Shown piece after piece: positions 34,451 to 47,025 of a stretch of 64,000 nt of DNA; the stretch's first letter is position 1, and each line of letters begins with the position of its first letter. Made by a program: the position numbers and the translations under genes. Under the pieces are notes generated by a model. The model ran no database searches, was not told where the DNA came from, and was given only the letters and a program-made list of their open reading frames with translations. Source of the DNA: Rheum nobile (lineage: Eukaryota > Streptophyta > Magnoliopsida > Caryophyllales > Polygonaceae); assembly GCA_027886185.1 (NCBI GenBank), contig WOAB01000598.1, forward strand, positions 1,798,001 to 1,862,000. Direction: 5' to 3'.

Positions 34451-35955
34451 TTGTAATGCAAATTAATCAACACTTTCTCAAATTCAATAACGTTAATACA
34501 TCACATCGTATTTCTCAATGAATGTAGAAATGTCACTTATTAAGCGATCTTTTGTAGTAGCTAATATTCATTAATCTGCATATAATCTTTGATTAAGTTT
34601 TGTAGACGTCGTCTTTGATTCAAAATCTCTTTAGCCATTAATCAAGTCTTACACATGCAAGTGTTGCAACATAGACTCAAATTTAATGAACTTGAATCAG
34701 ATCAAGCTATTATGTGATCATAAATGTTGTTAGTTCTATGATTGAGTTGATATATAAACAACACGCACTAAACCAAATTTACATTTGGGAATTCCAAGTA
34801 AGCAAAGCATGTAATCTGACCATCTAATTTATTATTACACAAATACTCAAACGTACTACACAAACTCAATAGATGGAAAAAGATTTCACCTCTTACCTTG
34901 AAATATATATTACAATAAGGAAACTCTCAGCCAAAGGAAAATAAAGAAAAGTAAGGTTGATACTACAAGGAAAGCACATGTATGAAAATATCATTACTGC
35001 ACACCTCATCTTCACCTCATCCTTGATTCGTTCTAAGACTAGTAAGAAGAGAAGAATAAAGCTAAGCGAATTCATACTTAAAAGAAGATGCGAAGCAAAT
35101 ACTCTTATCCACTCATTTCTAGTTTCATCAGCCTCACCATTAATTAGAACTAAAAGAATCCAACAACAAATATTACAACTAAAAGATAGATTCCATAATC
35201 AGAAAAAGAATCATTCATCAGAGTGACAAAATTGATCAACCTATGTCGATCAATATATTTAAATTGCACAATTAGCTTTTGCATAAAAATAATAAATATG
35301 GATATGCACATCCTATCACTGATGACAACCTACTACTAAAATAGAAACAAACCTGGTGCCTAAATCAGCCAATAACGTCTATACCACCCAACTACAAGTT
35401 ACCAACAACAACCTAATGAAAAACCACAAGCTGCCATATGGAATACAAATCCAGTCACTAAATTCTTTTTTCAGAAAAAAAGTGATTTAGGCATGTACAT
35501 ATTGAATATTCCCATGTTGGGCCGTTTAATGAAAATTATAAATTACCCTATGAAAACAAATGCTAAGTATCAAAGACAGCATACATAAAAAATGATGAGT
35601 GAAAATTAAGCAAGGTGTAGCAATATAATAAGCGGTCTTAGAGAAAAGAACTATATGTGCCCAAAAAGCTGCCACAAGAAAATACTAATCATCATTGAAG
35701 TATCGTGTCTTGTAACATTATAAGAAGAGCGGTGAGAGTGGCCGAGCATGTCAAGGGTATATACTGATCGATGTAAACATCATGACAAGCAATTAATTAC
35801 TAACGAAAGGAATGAGTCTAAGTCCTAGCAGAATGCTGAATAATGTGACTTTTTTGGCCTGGCAGAAACAAATACCTTGATACTCACTGAAATGTTCATA
35901 GAAAACAATTTTTTGTGAAAAGCAAACAAAAAGTAAGAAAATGTATGAGGTGGAG
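34451..35955. other. Unassigned AT-rich DNA
   Basis: No coding exon recognised on either strand. I searched here for the last VHA-F exon (YNKPVPAILEIPSKDHPYDP type) and did not find it. Confidence 0.5.
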
Positions 35956-35961
35956 ACTCAC

Positions 35962-36051
35962 ATATTGGCTTATCAACACTATTGCGATGTCATCTCTTGT
36001 TGTGAATTCCTTAATGGCATCTTCAACTGCTTTAACTGTTGTCTTTGAGAA
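35962..36051 (-). pseudogene. Exon resembling vacuolar H+-ATPase subunit F
   Basis: A 30-codon stretch on the minus strand contains SKTTVKAVEDAIKEF and TTRDDIAIVLISQY, followed at once by a GTGAG donor (35957-35961). This matches the middle of plant V-type ATPase subunit F, a 128-130-residue stalk protein that couples ATP hydrolysis to rotation and can bind reversibly. Upstream, DYVYMF weakly recalls NYLIVD. Only this exon and a possible second one (44123-44156) were found, so I call it a gene fragment or pseudogene. A Sirevirus-like element is inserted 61 bp upstream of the exon. Confidence 0.75.
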
Positions 36052-36112
36052 CATATAAACATAATCCATGAGTATCCTTATTAAGCATTGTTGAAAAACT
36101 CATAGTTCAAAC

Positions 36113-37027
36113 TGTTGGATTGTTAGAGTTACGTCTGAGAGAACAAAAGCTTTGTTCCCACAGAAGTTGCAGCGGATTAAAAACAGCAAGAAAGATAACG
36201 AACGAACACACGATGTATAGTGGAAACCCTGATTAGCAAAACTAGCTTCTCAAGGAAAAACCACTACCTTCAAGCTTCCGCTTGAGAGGGTTTTGAAGCG
36301 TGTACTTGTCTTATTGATTTCTTGTTCGATTACACTTGTATCCTGGACTTCGACCTCTAAACAACCAGCTAGACTCGAAGACTCTTCTACAACGATGAAT
36401 CGAACTCAACCCTCAAAGACTTACACACACCTCACTTCTTTTCTTTCTCTTTTTCGTTCTCTCTGTTTTCCGTTGTCGTGGTTACTTAGAAATGAATCCA
36501 TACTTCTAATAAATACAACACGACAAAACCCTAATTGTAACAAGATAAGATCTTTCCAAGTAAGGTTATAAGAAGATAGGATTTGCTGGAGGAATAATAT
36601 CCCAACCGTCTATATTAATCAAGGAAGGAATTCCCGAAATTAATATAATCAGATGAGATATGATTCTTCTCTCTCCAATTCACTTATCTAAGGAAAGATT
36701 CTCTAAGATAAGGAATCGGGCTTCTCTCTCCAAATCTTCTCCAACGGCTAGATCCTTCCAGCCGAAGTCTTCAATCCTTGACCGCGTGATTCTTCTTTGA
36801 TTTGTTTCCATAATTGTCACGCTGGATTTCTTCTTTCCATCCGCAGCTTCGATCTCGTTCGTCGCTTCAGTTCCTTGCTGGGTAACAAAGCACATGAACA
36901 GAGCTTTGTTCCTCCCCGCGATCCTTTGCCACAATGGTTCCCTGAGACAACTGTCTTTGTTCCTGAAACACTTAGTATCCAGATTAGTTGAATGTTTGTC
37001 ACTTATCAAAACCTAAGGAATTCAACA
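36113..37027 (-). repeat. Sirevirus-like 3' LTR (left)
   Basis: 915 bp, TGTTGGAT to TTCAACA, closely matching 42290-43199. It differs by single bases and short indels (for example CTTCCGCTTGAGAGGGTTT against CGGAAGGATTT near 36275). Confidence 0.9.
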
Positions 37028-38555
37028 AATTCCCCCTTTTTGATGGTGACAAACATCCTTGACAATAAAGCATACACAAACGAGATAAAGACAGTTGTAT
37101 GGGGAAAGGTTCTCCACACAAGACCATAATAGTTCCCCCTCAACACAACAACATATGAAACCATGTACTGTTCCCCCTCAACCAAAGCTACTTGTCATTT
37201 TCCCCCTTTTGGCATCATCAAAAACATAGGTAAGGAGATAGAGAGAAAACGATCACATCAAGATGAGCAACACCCCCTTTTGCATTAGATTGAAACGCAA
37301 AAACATAGACTGCATGTAAAGACAACTACAAAATAAGCAAAGATAACACATATGATCAACATGCCAGTCAATGGAAACACATGAGCCAGAGACAAGGAAA
37401 ATCAAGCAGTAAGGGATAAATGTGCTAGGGAACAAAAGACGGATTGGTTAGCCAGAGAACGATGAATCAAGTACCACTGGTGCCTGTAGAGGGATCCGGA
37501 GTATGAGTAGCCGTTAGAGCACGCACATCCTCCATAAGTCGCCTTTGTTGTTCTGCCAATCAACGATATTGCGTGAGACAAACTCTTCACGACCCTTCGT
37601 AAATCTGTTCCCCTTCAGACCCAACCAACACCTTTTTGTAACGCAAACTGCTTCTTGTGTATCTTACTAGCATCCAACCGCCGGTAGAAGAAAGATTCAT
37701 TTGTCCCCTCTTTGTGTTCCCTGTGGTGTTCCAAATTTTTTTTTTTTGAAACAACACACGGGAGTAACATGACAACTTTGCAGAGAACGCCATAGATAGG
37801 AGGGGAGAAAACACAAGAATCCTTTTTCATATCTTTTCAAGTATTAAGGATAATGATCCCAATCTTCTTCTTTCCTTCTTTTACCAAAGATCACAGCCAA
37901 GAAGATATTTTCCAAAAATAAGTCTTGTAAAAGATTCTGTCCAAATCCATCAAAGCCCACAAAATCTCAAGCGCAACAACCATCACGCAACCACCACACC
38001 ACTTTTTATGCACGAACACTTCTCAAGCAGTTGCAAGCCATCATTACACATCATGCCTGTCAAATCCCAGTCACAGACCACAGAGGCGACAATTCGTATT
38101 CTCGACTTTCCGAAAAAGTAGAGGAGTGTGATGCGGGGGTAATGTTACCAGAGAGGGTACAAAGAATATCACACATAAATATATACGAGAATTTTTAATA
38201 ATGTTTATTATGAATGAGAGGCTCTCAGATGTGGATGATTAGAGGGGCTCATAGGGAGCATCAAGCATGATGGATAAGGTAAGCTGTAGAATCAACAATC
38301 ATTTGGGCTTATGATGGGGGAACTGAGCATCAAGTTGACTCTTTTGGGCTGAAAGAAGGCTGAATCATGTATAGCCAAGATAACATGGATGATCATGCAT
38401 GAAAATTTGCACATTAGTGAAGTATTAGCATGAATCTAAACAAGTTGTCCAACTAATGAGCAAGAAAATGGATGCAGGTCAGGACATGATGATTAACCTT
38501 GCACACTTTACCAAGTAATTTAGCCAATCATCGAGGGAACAGAACAAATAGACAT
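37028..38555. other. Sirevirus 3' non-coding region with multiple polypurine-like tracts
   Basis: TTCCCCCT phrases (AGGGGGAA on the minus strand) occur at about 37030, 37132, 37170 and 37200, with CCCCCTTTT near 37270. The first abuts the LTR and would be the functional tract. Multiple tracts here are described for Sireviruses. I found no env-like frame. Confidence 0.7.
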
Positions 38556-39233
38556 TTAGTTTAGAGAGATCATACCTAGTTCCATACGGAACTGTTCGAA
38601 GGGTTCCCTGTTTAGAGCCTTGGTGAAGATGTCAGCAATTTGATCCTTAGTTCCACAGAAGTCCATTGTCACCAACCCTTTCTCCACACAGTCACGTAAG
38701 AAGTGGTGTCTTATCTCGATGTGCTTGGTACATGAGTGTTGCACCGGATTCTTGGAGATATTTATGGCACTGGTATTGTCACAGAGAATGGGAATAAAGT
38801 TAAGAAGAATACCGTAGTCACTGAGTTGTTGTTTAAGCCATAGGAGTTGTGTGCAACAAGCAGCGCTGGCTATGTATTCAGCTTCTGCAGTGGATAGAGC
38901 GACGGAGTTCTGCTTCTTTGACCCCCAGGAAACTAAACACGGCCCAAGGAACTGAGCCATTCCTGATGTTGATTTTCTATCCACTTTATTCCCAGCGAAG
39001 TCAGCATCTGTGTATCCGACTAGATCGAGGCTTCCTCCCCTTGGATACCACAGACATAGATCATCTGTTCCCTTCAAGTATCTCAGAATCCTCTTCACTG
39101 CTTTGAGATGTGTTTCTTTGGGATCGGCCTGAAAACGAGCACAAAGACATACACTGTACATAATATCAGGTCTACTAGCAGTGAGATAGAGAAGCGAACC
39201 TATGATTCCTCGGTCGAGAGATGGATCAATTCC
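38556..39233 (-). pseudogene. Sirevirus-like RNase H and end of reverse transcriptase
   Basis: Starts after TAG 39234-39236. It contains GIIGSLLYLTASRPDIMYSV, the RNase H start LVGYTDADFAGNKVDRKSTS, SKKQNSVALSTAEAEYIA and ILCDNTSAINISKNPV, with the catalytic D, E and D positions kept, and ends with DIFTKALNREPFEQFR. The length fits a complete RNase H. Confidence 0.85.
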
Positions 39234-39236
39234 CTA

Positions 39237-40892
39237 TTCATGTTCGTCTTTTCCCATTGGGTTGTTTGGAGATATGGGAGTGGTGAAGGGTTTTGCGTCA
39301 GACATTCCAAATTTTGTAACACATTCTCTTAGATACTTCTGTTGATGCACTTTGGTTCCCTCATCCCCTTGAGAGACTTGAAGACCTAAGAAGAACTTGA
39401 GTTCTTCAACCATGCTCATCTTGAATTCACTGGCCATTAGCTTTGAGAATTTCTGAACCAGTTTATCATCTGTAGAGCCAAAGATGATATCATCCACGTA
39501 GACTTGTACCACCAGAATATGCTTCCCTTCCTTCAGAAGGAACAATGTCTTGTCGACCTTTCCACGAACGTATCCGTGCGTCAGAAGGAACTGTGAGAGC
39601 CTTTCATACCAGACCCTCGGGGCTTGCTTGAGAACGTACAAAGCTTTGTCTAGAATATATACATGGTCGGGTTGGGTGGTGTCCTCAAAGCCGGGAGTTT
39701 GCTCCACATAGACTTCCTCCTTGAGAACTCCATTCAAGAAGGCGGTCTTGACATCCATCTGTTGCAGCTTGAATCCATGGAAAGAGGAATAGGCAATTAG
39801 GAGTCTTATTGCTTCTAACCTGGCAACTGGAGCAAAGGTCTCATCATAGTCGATGCCTTCCTGCTGGTTATAACCTTTCACCACCAGCCTTGCTTTGTTC
39901 CTTGTGACTTGACCTTGATCATCCAGCTTGTTCCTGAACACCCATTTGGTTCCTATCACTGTTCTGTTCCTTGGACGAGGAACTAACCGCCAAACCTTGT
40001 TCCTTTCGAACTGATGAAGTTCTTCTTGCATGGCGTTTATCCAGTCAGGATCCTTCAATGCTTCTCCTATGGTTTTAGGTTCTTGTAAAGAGAGAAAAGC
40101 ATTGAAAGCACAAAAGTTATGTAGGGAAGAGCGATTGCTTTGAGGTGCTCCCTTTCTATAGTCTGTGACGATTAGTTTGACTGGATGAGCCCACTTTTGC
40201 TGATAGTTTAGAACTTGAAGATTGTTGATGTCGAACTCCTCTGAATTAGCGTTGACAGCGTTTGAGCTTTCACCAACATTTTCATCAGTATTAGGACTGA
40301 CATCTCCAGTTCTGTCAATAGTAGAGCTGTCCTCAGAGGGCTCCACTGTGCTGTGACTTGGGCTCTGTTCCCCCTGAGGTGCCTGAGGTGTTTCTGGTGG
40401 GTGAGCATTTTCTTCATTTCCATCTGAGTTGACGGAGTTGGGAGTTCTCGGTGTTGAAGGATCATTCTGAGTTTCTTGATCTTGAGAGGTCCCATCACCG
40501 ACATTGCTTTCTACAAGCTGAAAGAAATCATCTTCGGATAGCTCGGTATTGGAGGGAACACTGCCTGATTGTTCCTGCACATTGTTACCAGCCATAACTG
40601 ATTCATCAAACACTACATGAATGCTTTCCTCTACCTTTCTGGTTCTCTTGTTGAATACTTTGTAAGCTTTGCTTTGCTGAGAGTATCCTACAAAAGTTCC
40701 TTCATCACTCCTGGGATCGAACTTCCCAAGAGAATCTTTCCCGTTGTTGTGGACGAAGCACTTGCAACCAAATGTGCGCAAATGAGACACATTAGGTTTC
40801 CTTCCCTTAAGAAGCTCATAGGCAGTTTTGTTCAGGAGAGGACGAATGGTTGCTCTATTCAGAACGTAACAAGCAGCATTCAGAGCTTCGGC
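39237..40892 (-). pseudogene. Sirevirus-like integrase C-part and reverse transcriptase
   Basis: From the stop at 40893 it reads SHLRTFGCKCFVHNNGKD, an acidic Ser/Thr/Pro linker of about 150 residues, then the reverse transcriptase (WINAMQEELHQFERNKVW, KARLVVKGYNQQEGIDYDE, MDVKTAFLNG, YVDDIIFGSTD). It ends at TAG 39236-39234 after GKDEHE. It would copy RNA to cDNA if expressed. Confidence 0.85.
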
Positions 40893-42233
40893 CTAGAAAC
40901 TCCTAGGAAGACCACTTGAGATAAGGAGGGTACGCGTCATGTCTTCCAGAGTCCTGATCTTCCTTTCCACAACCCCGTTTTGCTGTGGGGTCCTGGGAGC
41001 AGAGAAGTTGTGGTTAATACCTCTGTTCCTAGAGAGGGATAGGAACTGAGAGTTCTCGAATTCTGTTCCATGATCAGTGTGAATAGACCCCAAGGAATGT
41101 CCAGTGCTCCCTTCGGCTGCCTTAAGCCAGGACTCAAACTCAGCGAACACTTCATCCTTTGATGAGATAAATAGAGTCCATGTGTACCTGGAATAGTCAT
41201 CAACAATAACAAAAACATATGCATTTCCCCCACGGCTCTTCGTGCGCATTGGCCCACAAAGATCCATGTGGACTAATTCCAGAGGACGAGTAGTACTTAC
41301 ATCCCTTTTTGACTTGAAAGAGGATCTGACTTGTTTTCCTTTGATGCATGCATCACACACATCATTTCTCATAGCTTCAACCTTAGGGAGACCGTTCACC
41401 AGCCCTTGTCTGTGAAGTTTGGAAAGGAGTTGAAGGCTAACATGTCCAAAGCGTTTGTGCCACAAGTCTGTTGTCCCAGCAATAGACGACAGACAAAGGT
41501 CCTTGTCAGGGATGAAAGCAGAGTCGACCTTGTAAACGTTGTTGTCGCAGACCCCTTTGAGTAAGATTTTCCCTGTACTTAGACACTCAACATGACAATC
41601 ATCGGTGGTAAAGACTACTCTATTTTTTCTGTTTTGGCATAGTTGAGCCACACTAAACAGGTCAAATTTGAGATTATTCACTAGATTTACGTTATTCACA
41701 GTGATGTATTTAGAGAGTCTTACTTTACCGATACCACAAACCTCACCCTTACTTTTGTTTCCAAAAGTTATCGATGCCCCTGAGGCTGGCTGAAGAGAGG
41801 TGAACCACTCACTGTTCCCTGTCATGTGACTTGAGCACGCACTGTCAAGGTGCCAAGAGCCTTTCCTTGCTTCCTCCTCGGATTTATGAGCACCATCTTC
41901 TGATATGTTGTGATCTTTTGAGCTCATCAAACAAATATCCTTTGAGAGAGGAGATGCTTCATCATCTGAGTTGTAGTCACCCCACTTCGCACCCTTTGCT
42001 TGTTCCTCTTTCCGGGTCTGAGGAGAACCTGCCACTTTGTTGAGACAGTTTTTGGCGAAGTGTCCGTTGTCATAACAGTGGAAGCAGGCAACCTCCTTCA
42101 TGTTATTGTGAACCGTGACCGAACCCTTAATGCCTTTGTTTCGAGACCATATCTTCTTCATGGCTTGAGTGATGAGAACCACATCTACGTCACCTTCTCG
42201 AGAGTCTCCATCCAAGGCATTTCCTAACGACAT
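40893..42233 (-). pseudogene. Sirevirus-like gag remnant, protease and integrase N-part
   Basis: A 446-codon frame. A CCHC knuckle (CFHCYDNGHFAKNC, near residue 53) is followed by protease HLDSACSSHMTGN (DSA in place of the usual DSG/DTG), an HHCC domain (LWHKRFGH, CDACIKGK) and integrase core with HMDLCGPM, HTDHGTEF and TPQQNGVVERK. TAG 40893-40895 follows GLPRSF, where relatives have Trp. The start lies where the leader meets the gag C-terminus, so a deletion removed gag. Confidence 0.85.
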
Positions 42234-42275
42234 CTTTCCTGCAAAATCTGTAACGCAAACAATCTAGAGCACCAG

Positions 42276-42287
42276 GCTCTGATACCA
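42276..42287 (-). promoter_or_regulatory. Sirevirus-like primer-binding site, iMet type
   Basis: The minus strand reads TGGTATCAGAGC, two bases from the 5' LTR. Confidence 0.85.
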
Positions 42288-42289
42288 AT

Positions 42290-43199
42290 TTTTGGATCGT
42301 TAGAGTTATGTCTGAGGGAACAAAAGCTTTGTTCCCACAGAAGTTGCAGCGGATTAAAAACAGCAAGAAAGATAACGAACGAACACACGATGTATAGTGG
42401 AAACCCTGATTAGCAAAACTAGCTTCTCAAGGAAAAACCACTACCTTCAAGCGGAAGGATTTTGAAGCGTGTACTTGTCTTATTGATTTCTTGTTCGATT
42501 ACACTTGTATCCTGGACTTCGACCTCTAAACAACCAGCTAGACTCGAAGACTCTTCTACAACGATGAATCGAACTCAACCCTCAAAGACTTACACAGACC
42601 TCACTTCTTTTCTTTCTCTTTTTCGTTCTCTCTGTTTTCCGTCGTCGTGGTTACTTAGAAATGAATCCATACTTCTAATAAATACAACACGGCAAAACCC
42701 TAATTGTAACAAGATAAGATCTTTCCAAGTAAGGTTATAAGAAGATAGGATTTGCTGGAGGAACAATATCCCAACCGTCTATATTAATCAAGGAAGGAAT
42801 TCCCGAAATTAATATAATCAGATGAGATATGATTCTTCTCTCTCCAATTCACTTATCTAAGGAAAGATTCCCTAAGATAAGGAATCGGGCTTCTCTCTCC
42901 ATAACTTCGCGCAATCCGGCTTGATCCTTCCAGCCGAAGTCTTCAATCCTTGACCGCGTGATTCTTCTTTGATTTGTTTCCATAATTGTCACGCTGGATT
43001 TCTTCTTTCCATCCGCAGCTTCGATCTCGTTCGTCGCTTCAGTTCCTTGCTGGGTAACAAAACACATGAACAAAGCTTTGTTCCTCCCCGCGATCCTTTG
43101 CTGCAATGGTTCCCTGAGACAACTGTCTTTGTTCCTGAAACACTTAGTACCCAGATTAGTTGAATGTTTGTCACTTATCAAAACCTAAGGAATTCAACA
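42290..43199 (-). repeat. Sirevirus-like 5' LTR (right)
   Basis: About 910 bp. The inner terminal base pair is changed (TT in place of TG at 42290-42291). The outer end CAACA is intact and is followed by the CAAAC target duplication. Confidence 0.9.
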
Positions 43200-43204
43200 C
43201 AAAC

Positions 43205-44814
43205 ATTCCAAGGAAATTTTGTAACACATCCTCTAAGAGCAATTGAAGGTAATGTACCTTATAATTTTAACAAGAATATAACTGAAGTCATTTGAAAGTT
43301 TCACTCATTCTGCAGCTCCATGTTGTACATAAGATCCCCTAACATAAACATAAAAAAGGTAGTGGGAAACTCGTCATACAACAATAATTAATAAAAAATC
43401 CCAACATAGTAGAAAGGATATTTTTTTAATGTGGGTAAACTCACTTATTGGATTTAGGCGTGTACATATTAATCGTGGATTAGCCTCCCAAAGGCCACCA
43501 GGCACACTCACAAGTCTGCATAGCTCCAACAGCACCAAGGAGAGACAATGAAACCACTCTAGTGGCGAGAGACCGACACGGAGGGTTGATCAAGCCTACT
43601 AGAAATCAACAAACAAGCAAAAGTTATCAACAAGCTAGCAGAACATTAAGAAATGCACACCAGCTCGAAAAAGCCCCACACCAGGAAAAAAACAAGAAAT
43701 CAGCAAATCACCACAAAGAAATTCTAACATCAGCAAACCAAACAGAGAAGATCGACCATAAAATTAGCATCATGAAGAAAATTCATGAATCAGACAGCGA
43801 GAGACATCCCAAAACCAACCAAACTCCTCAGAAGAGCCACAAGGAACACAAGCAAAAGCAAACTAACCGAGAACACCAGAGTAAAGGAAACGAAAGACCT
43901 TCACTGACAAGAATGCAAAACATAACCAAAGTCTGACAAGATCAACACGAAGGGAGGAAGGCCGACTACCACTAAACTCCCTGAAAAGGAAAGGTCGAAG
44001 AAATCAACAAAACGGAAGAAAGGGTATTATCACATCAGACAAGGATATAATACAGTAAAATACATGTTTGAGAGCTAAAAAATGCAAGGGAATAATTGTC
44101 CTTGAGTCCACCATGAGGTTACCAACCCCAGCTAGCAACAATCCTTTAATAATGTCCTACATGAAGTTTGAATCATAATTTACAGTTGCAAATCAGCTTG
44201 CCGTAGCCGTTCCAGTTCTTTTAAAAATCTTAAACTTCACCTTATATTTAGATTTAGGTTTGAACCATTCACTCAAACTTACAAAAATACTTGAAATTCA
44301 AAATGATTAAATTTGTTAAAAACGCCAGATCGAAAAATTAGCATTAAGATCAAATTCAGACCAATGATGATTGAACTAATAAAGTGTAACCTAAGCTGAG
44401 AACTTTGGGTGAGAATTGACATGTTAATTGATGGATGTTAGATTTTACTGGAGCTTCAATCCAATTTTGTTAAGGAAAAAATCAGCATATTGACTTGACA
44501 TAGCCCCATCCGATTTGATCTAAAACTTAACATGATAGTAATCACCAAGAATATGCAATACATAAAGCTACATCTAATTTGAGTAATGAAAGAGGAAAGC
44601 AACTATCGTAAGTTCTCAAGATAGAAGGAACGATGACAACACAACATCATTTACACCTAAAGAAAGAGAAAACATATAAATTTGGGGCTCGATCCATGGT
44701 GATATGCCTCGGTTCGATAGATGGTAGTCAATTTGGGGCTAGGGATCTGTTCGATCGAAGGAGAAGTATGGAGGAGAGACGGCGCAACAAAAGATTTGGG
44801 GCTCCAATTAGGCA
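43205..44814. other. Unassigned DNA around a VHA-F-like exon
   Basis: No full gene recognised. A Lys/Gln-rich open frame at 43562-43936 has no family feature and looks like chance. The phrase TTTGGGGCT occurs three times between 44681 and 44805. Confidence 0.45.
44123..44156 (-). pseudogene. Possible second VHA-F exon (short)
   Basis: After a TGTAG acceptor the minus strand reads DIIKGLLLAGVG and then a GTAAC donor. Plant subunit F has EDTVxGFLLAGVGN at this point, upstream of the SKTT exon. The match is only 12 residues, but it has the right order, strand and splice borders. The intermediate exon (NVDLRRKTNYLIVD type) and the first exon were not found. Confidence 0.45.
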
Positions 44815-45228
44815 TTAATTGCATTTGGATGCCAAAGGAATGTAACTCAGGCTTCGCAACGCTGAAAGCTTAATAGAGATTGAACTCGTCACATTTCTAG
44901 CGATGTCATCCACACACGGCAATCCATCTCTCACCCTCATCTGGCATGTGCAGATCTTGTCACAAAATGGATTTTCCCCTTTTTTGTATTCCTTTGTCAA
45001 GCAGGCAAGTGCAACCTTAGATACTTTGTACTTCAACCGTTTGAAAACATCAGCCCATATCCCAAGAGTCATCGTGCTTTGTACACTCTCGTTGAAGGTC
45101 CCCTTGATGTCCTTTACTTGGTTACCCATCTTTGAATGATATTGACCAAATATCGTGTCTAGACTACTATGTGGAATAGTCAAGAAGTCTTTCAAGAACC
45201 TTCTTCCACAAGAAAGAGACGATGTCAT
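44815..45228 (-). pseudogene. MULE transposase C-terminal fragment
   Basis: The 137-codon frame resembles the end of plant MuDR/FAR-like transposases: a helix with GQYHSKMGNQVKDIKGTFNES, then ALACLTKEYKKG, and a decayed SWIM finger, CTCQMRVRDGLPCVDDIA (relatives have CxC...HGLPCAHEIA, so the His is lost). It is unrelated in sequence to the transposase at 23-24.6 kb. No other part of an element was identified next to it. Confidence 0.5.
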
Positions 45229-45654
45229 TCGAACCTTCGTTTATATGATCCATTCGTTTCAAGAACCTTCTAGACCAAATATCATTTACAGCTTGTCTAT
45301 ATGATCCATTCCTTTCTCAGCTGATGGCGTTCGAACCTTCTTCTACAAGAAAGAGACGAGGTTGCAAGCCGACTTAAATGCTATTTTACTCGCACATTGT
45401 AATGCTATTGTGATCCATGATTGCAATGTTATTGTAATCCGACTTAAATGCTATTGTACTCGCCTTGGCGCTTAAGAGATTTTTATTTTTTGTCCCGTCT
45501 TTGGAGAAGTATAACTTTTGCTACGTAACTCCGAATTGAGTGATTTCAACGTCATATTAAATATCAAGATGTCAACTATAACTCCTCCAAATTTCAACGC
45601 GTTTGGACTAAGGAATCAAAAGTTATGACAATTCCAAAATCGTGTCGCGGATCA

Positions 45655-45778
45655 GCATGTTCATCCGTGACGGACGAAACATGTTCATCCGTGACGGACG
45701 AAACATGTTCATCCGTCACGAATGAACATGCTTCGTCCGTCACGGATGAACATATTTTGTCCATCACGGATGAACCAG
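45655..45778. repeat. Fold-back cluster of CATCCGTGACGGACG units
   Basis: Two direct 24-bp units (CATGTTCATCCGTGACGGAC..., 45657-45680 and 45681-45704) are followed by a near-palindrome (45705-45731), then inverted units with CTTCGTCCGTCACGGATG and TTTGTCCATCACGGATG. The whole could fold into a hairpin of about 45-50 bp. Confidence 0.85.
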
Positions 45779-45837
45779 TGCGTTAAATAGAAATTTTGTC
45801 GGTGCGCTAAATAACAACGGCCTATATTAAACCTCAC

Positions 45838-47025
45838 CCTTTTTAAGTAAGCGTTTTAGTTGTTGAGCTTTGATTTTTTTGATTTTATTTATTTATTATT
45901 ATCTTTTTTAATAATTTTATTTGGTTTTATAAATTAATCAGATTTAAACTCTAAAATTCTATCAAATTTTAACCAAATCTCATCAAATTAACTTTATTCT
46001 TCTAAAGAAATTAGCTTATTTCTTTTAATAATACGTATGAACTAATCTAAACGTTATATTTGTTTGTATATTAAATTTCACATTCATTTCTACCATGAAG
46101 ATTGTTATATGATTAATTTAACTTGATATAAGGGTATTATATAGTATTCATAGTCAATATAAAAATAGACGGATTGTTGTGAATCAAATGACATTGGGTC
46201 AGAAACCATTCATCCATAATCCCATATATAAATACACTCACAAATTTAGCTATATACAACTTATGATTAATATTATACTTCCATTTCGTAACACATTCAA
46301 ATTATTCATTTCTCAATTTATCTTAATCATATGAATCTTTTTTGACATGTAAAATCATAGTTTTTTATTCATTCTTTATACGTTAGTCACTTTTTTTAGC
46401 AAATTTTTAACAAATAAATTTAATAAGATGTTTATAGTGTTTCAAGTATTATTTTTATTACAGACATCAAACCAAAGTTTTTAATTTAAGTATTATTTAC
46501 TTGATGTGAGAGATATGTTTATTGTTCATAATATCAATTATTGTGTTCATGTTTTTAAGTTGCTTACATTTCCTTCAACAACAAGCTTTTCTAAGGATGG
46601 AGCAAATTTAACCAACTTTAACATTCAGAAAGCTCATTGCTCAGCAAAGATTATTCAAAGCTAATATAAATGTACATTAAAATAAATTGATGGATTTTAT
46701 AATTTGTAAAATTGTTTGCGTTAATTCAAAGATTAATTATTAAATATATATATATAATTTTATAATTGTTTATATTGAATTGATGAAACACGATTTTTAT
46801 TAAAGTGATCATTCTTACTAAAAAAAGCTTACCCATGTTTTTCATTAAATATTTTTGTGTGTGTTCAATGATATATCTTCTAATATTAGAAATTGATGTG
46901 ATAATATCACTTTAGCATATCATTTCTCTTTTAGTTTATACAAATTTATTATGATACATGTGAACAATATTGTTGAAATTTTCTTCTTTTTACTAATATT
47001 ACGATTTTTATTAAAGAGATCACCC
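45838..47025. repeat. Tandem repeat copy 1 (about 1.19 kb)
   Basis: Starts near TCACCCTTTTTAAG and matches copy 2 at an offset of about 1199 bp over its whole length, about 90 percent by eye. It is very AT-rich with no coding signal. Confidence 0.85.

Larger units (their letters stand above)
36113..43199 (-). mobile_element. Sirevirus-like Copia retrotransposon with most of gag deleted
   Basis: 7087 bp between perfect target duplications CAAAC (36108-36112, 43200-43204). It has two LTRs of about 910-915 bp, an iMet primer site, a pol region and a long 3' non-coding part with several polypurine-like tracts, a known Sirevirus (SIRE/Maximus) trait. The N-terminal 200 or more gag residues are missing: the reading frame begins just before the zinc knuckle only about 40 bp from the primer site. 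Stops at 40893-40895 and 39234-39236 break pol. Confidence 0.9.

Noticed and set aside
34957..35226. 89-codon basic open frame
   Set aside because: AT-rich, no domain, no homology that I recognise; likely chance.
43562..43936. 124-codon Lys/Gln-rich open frame
   Set aside because: No domain, no splice context and a low-complexity composition; probably chance.
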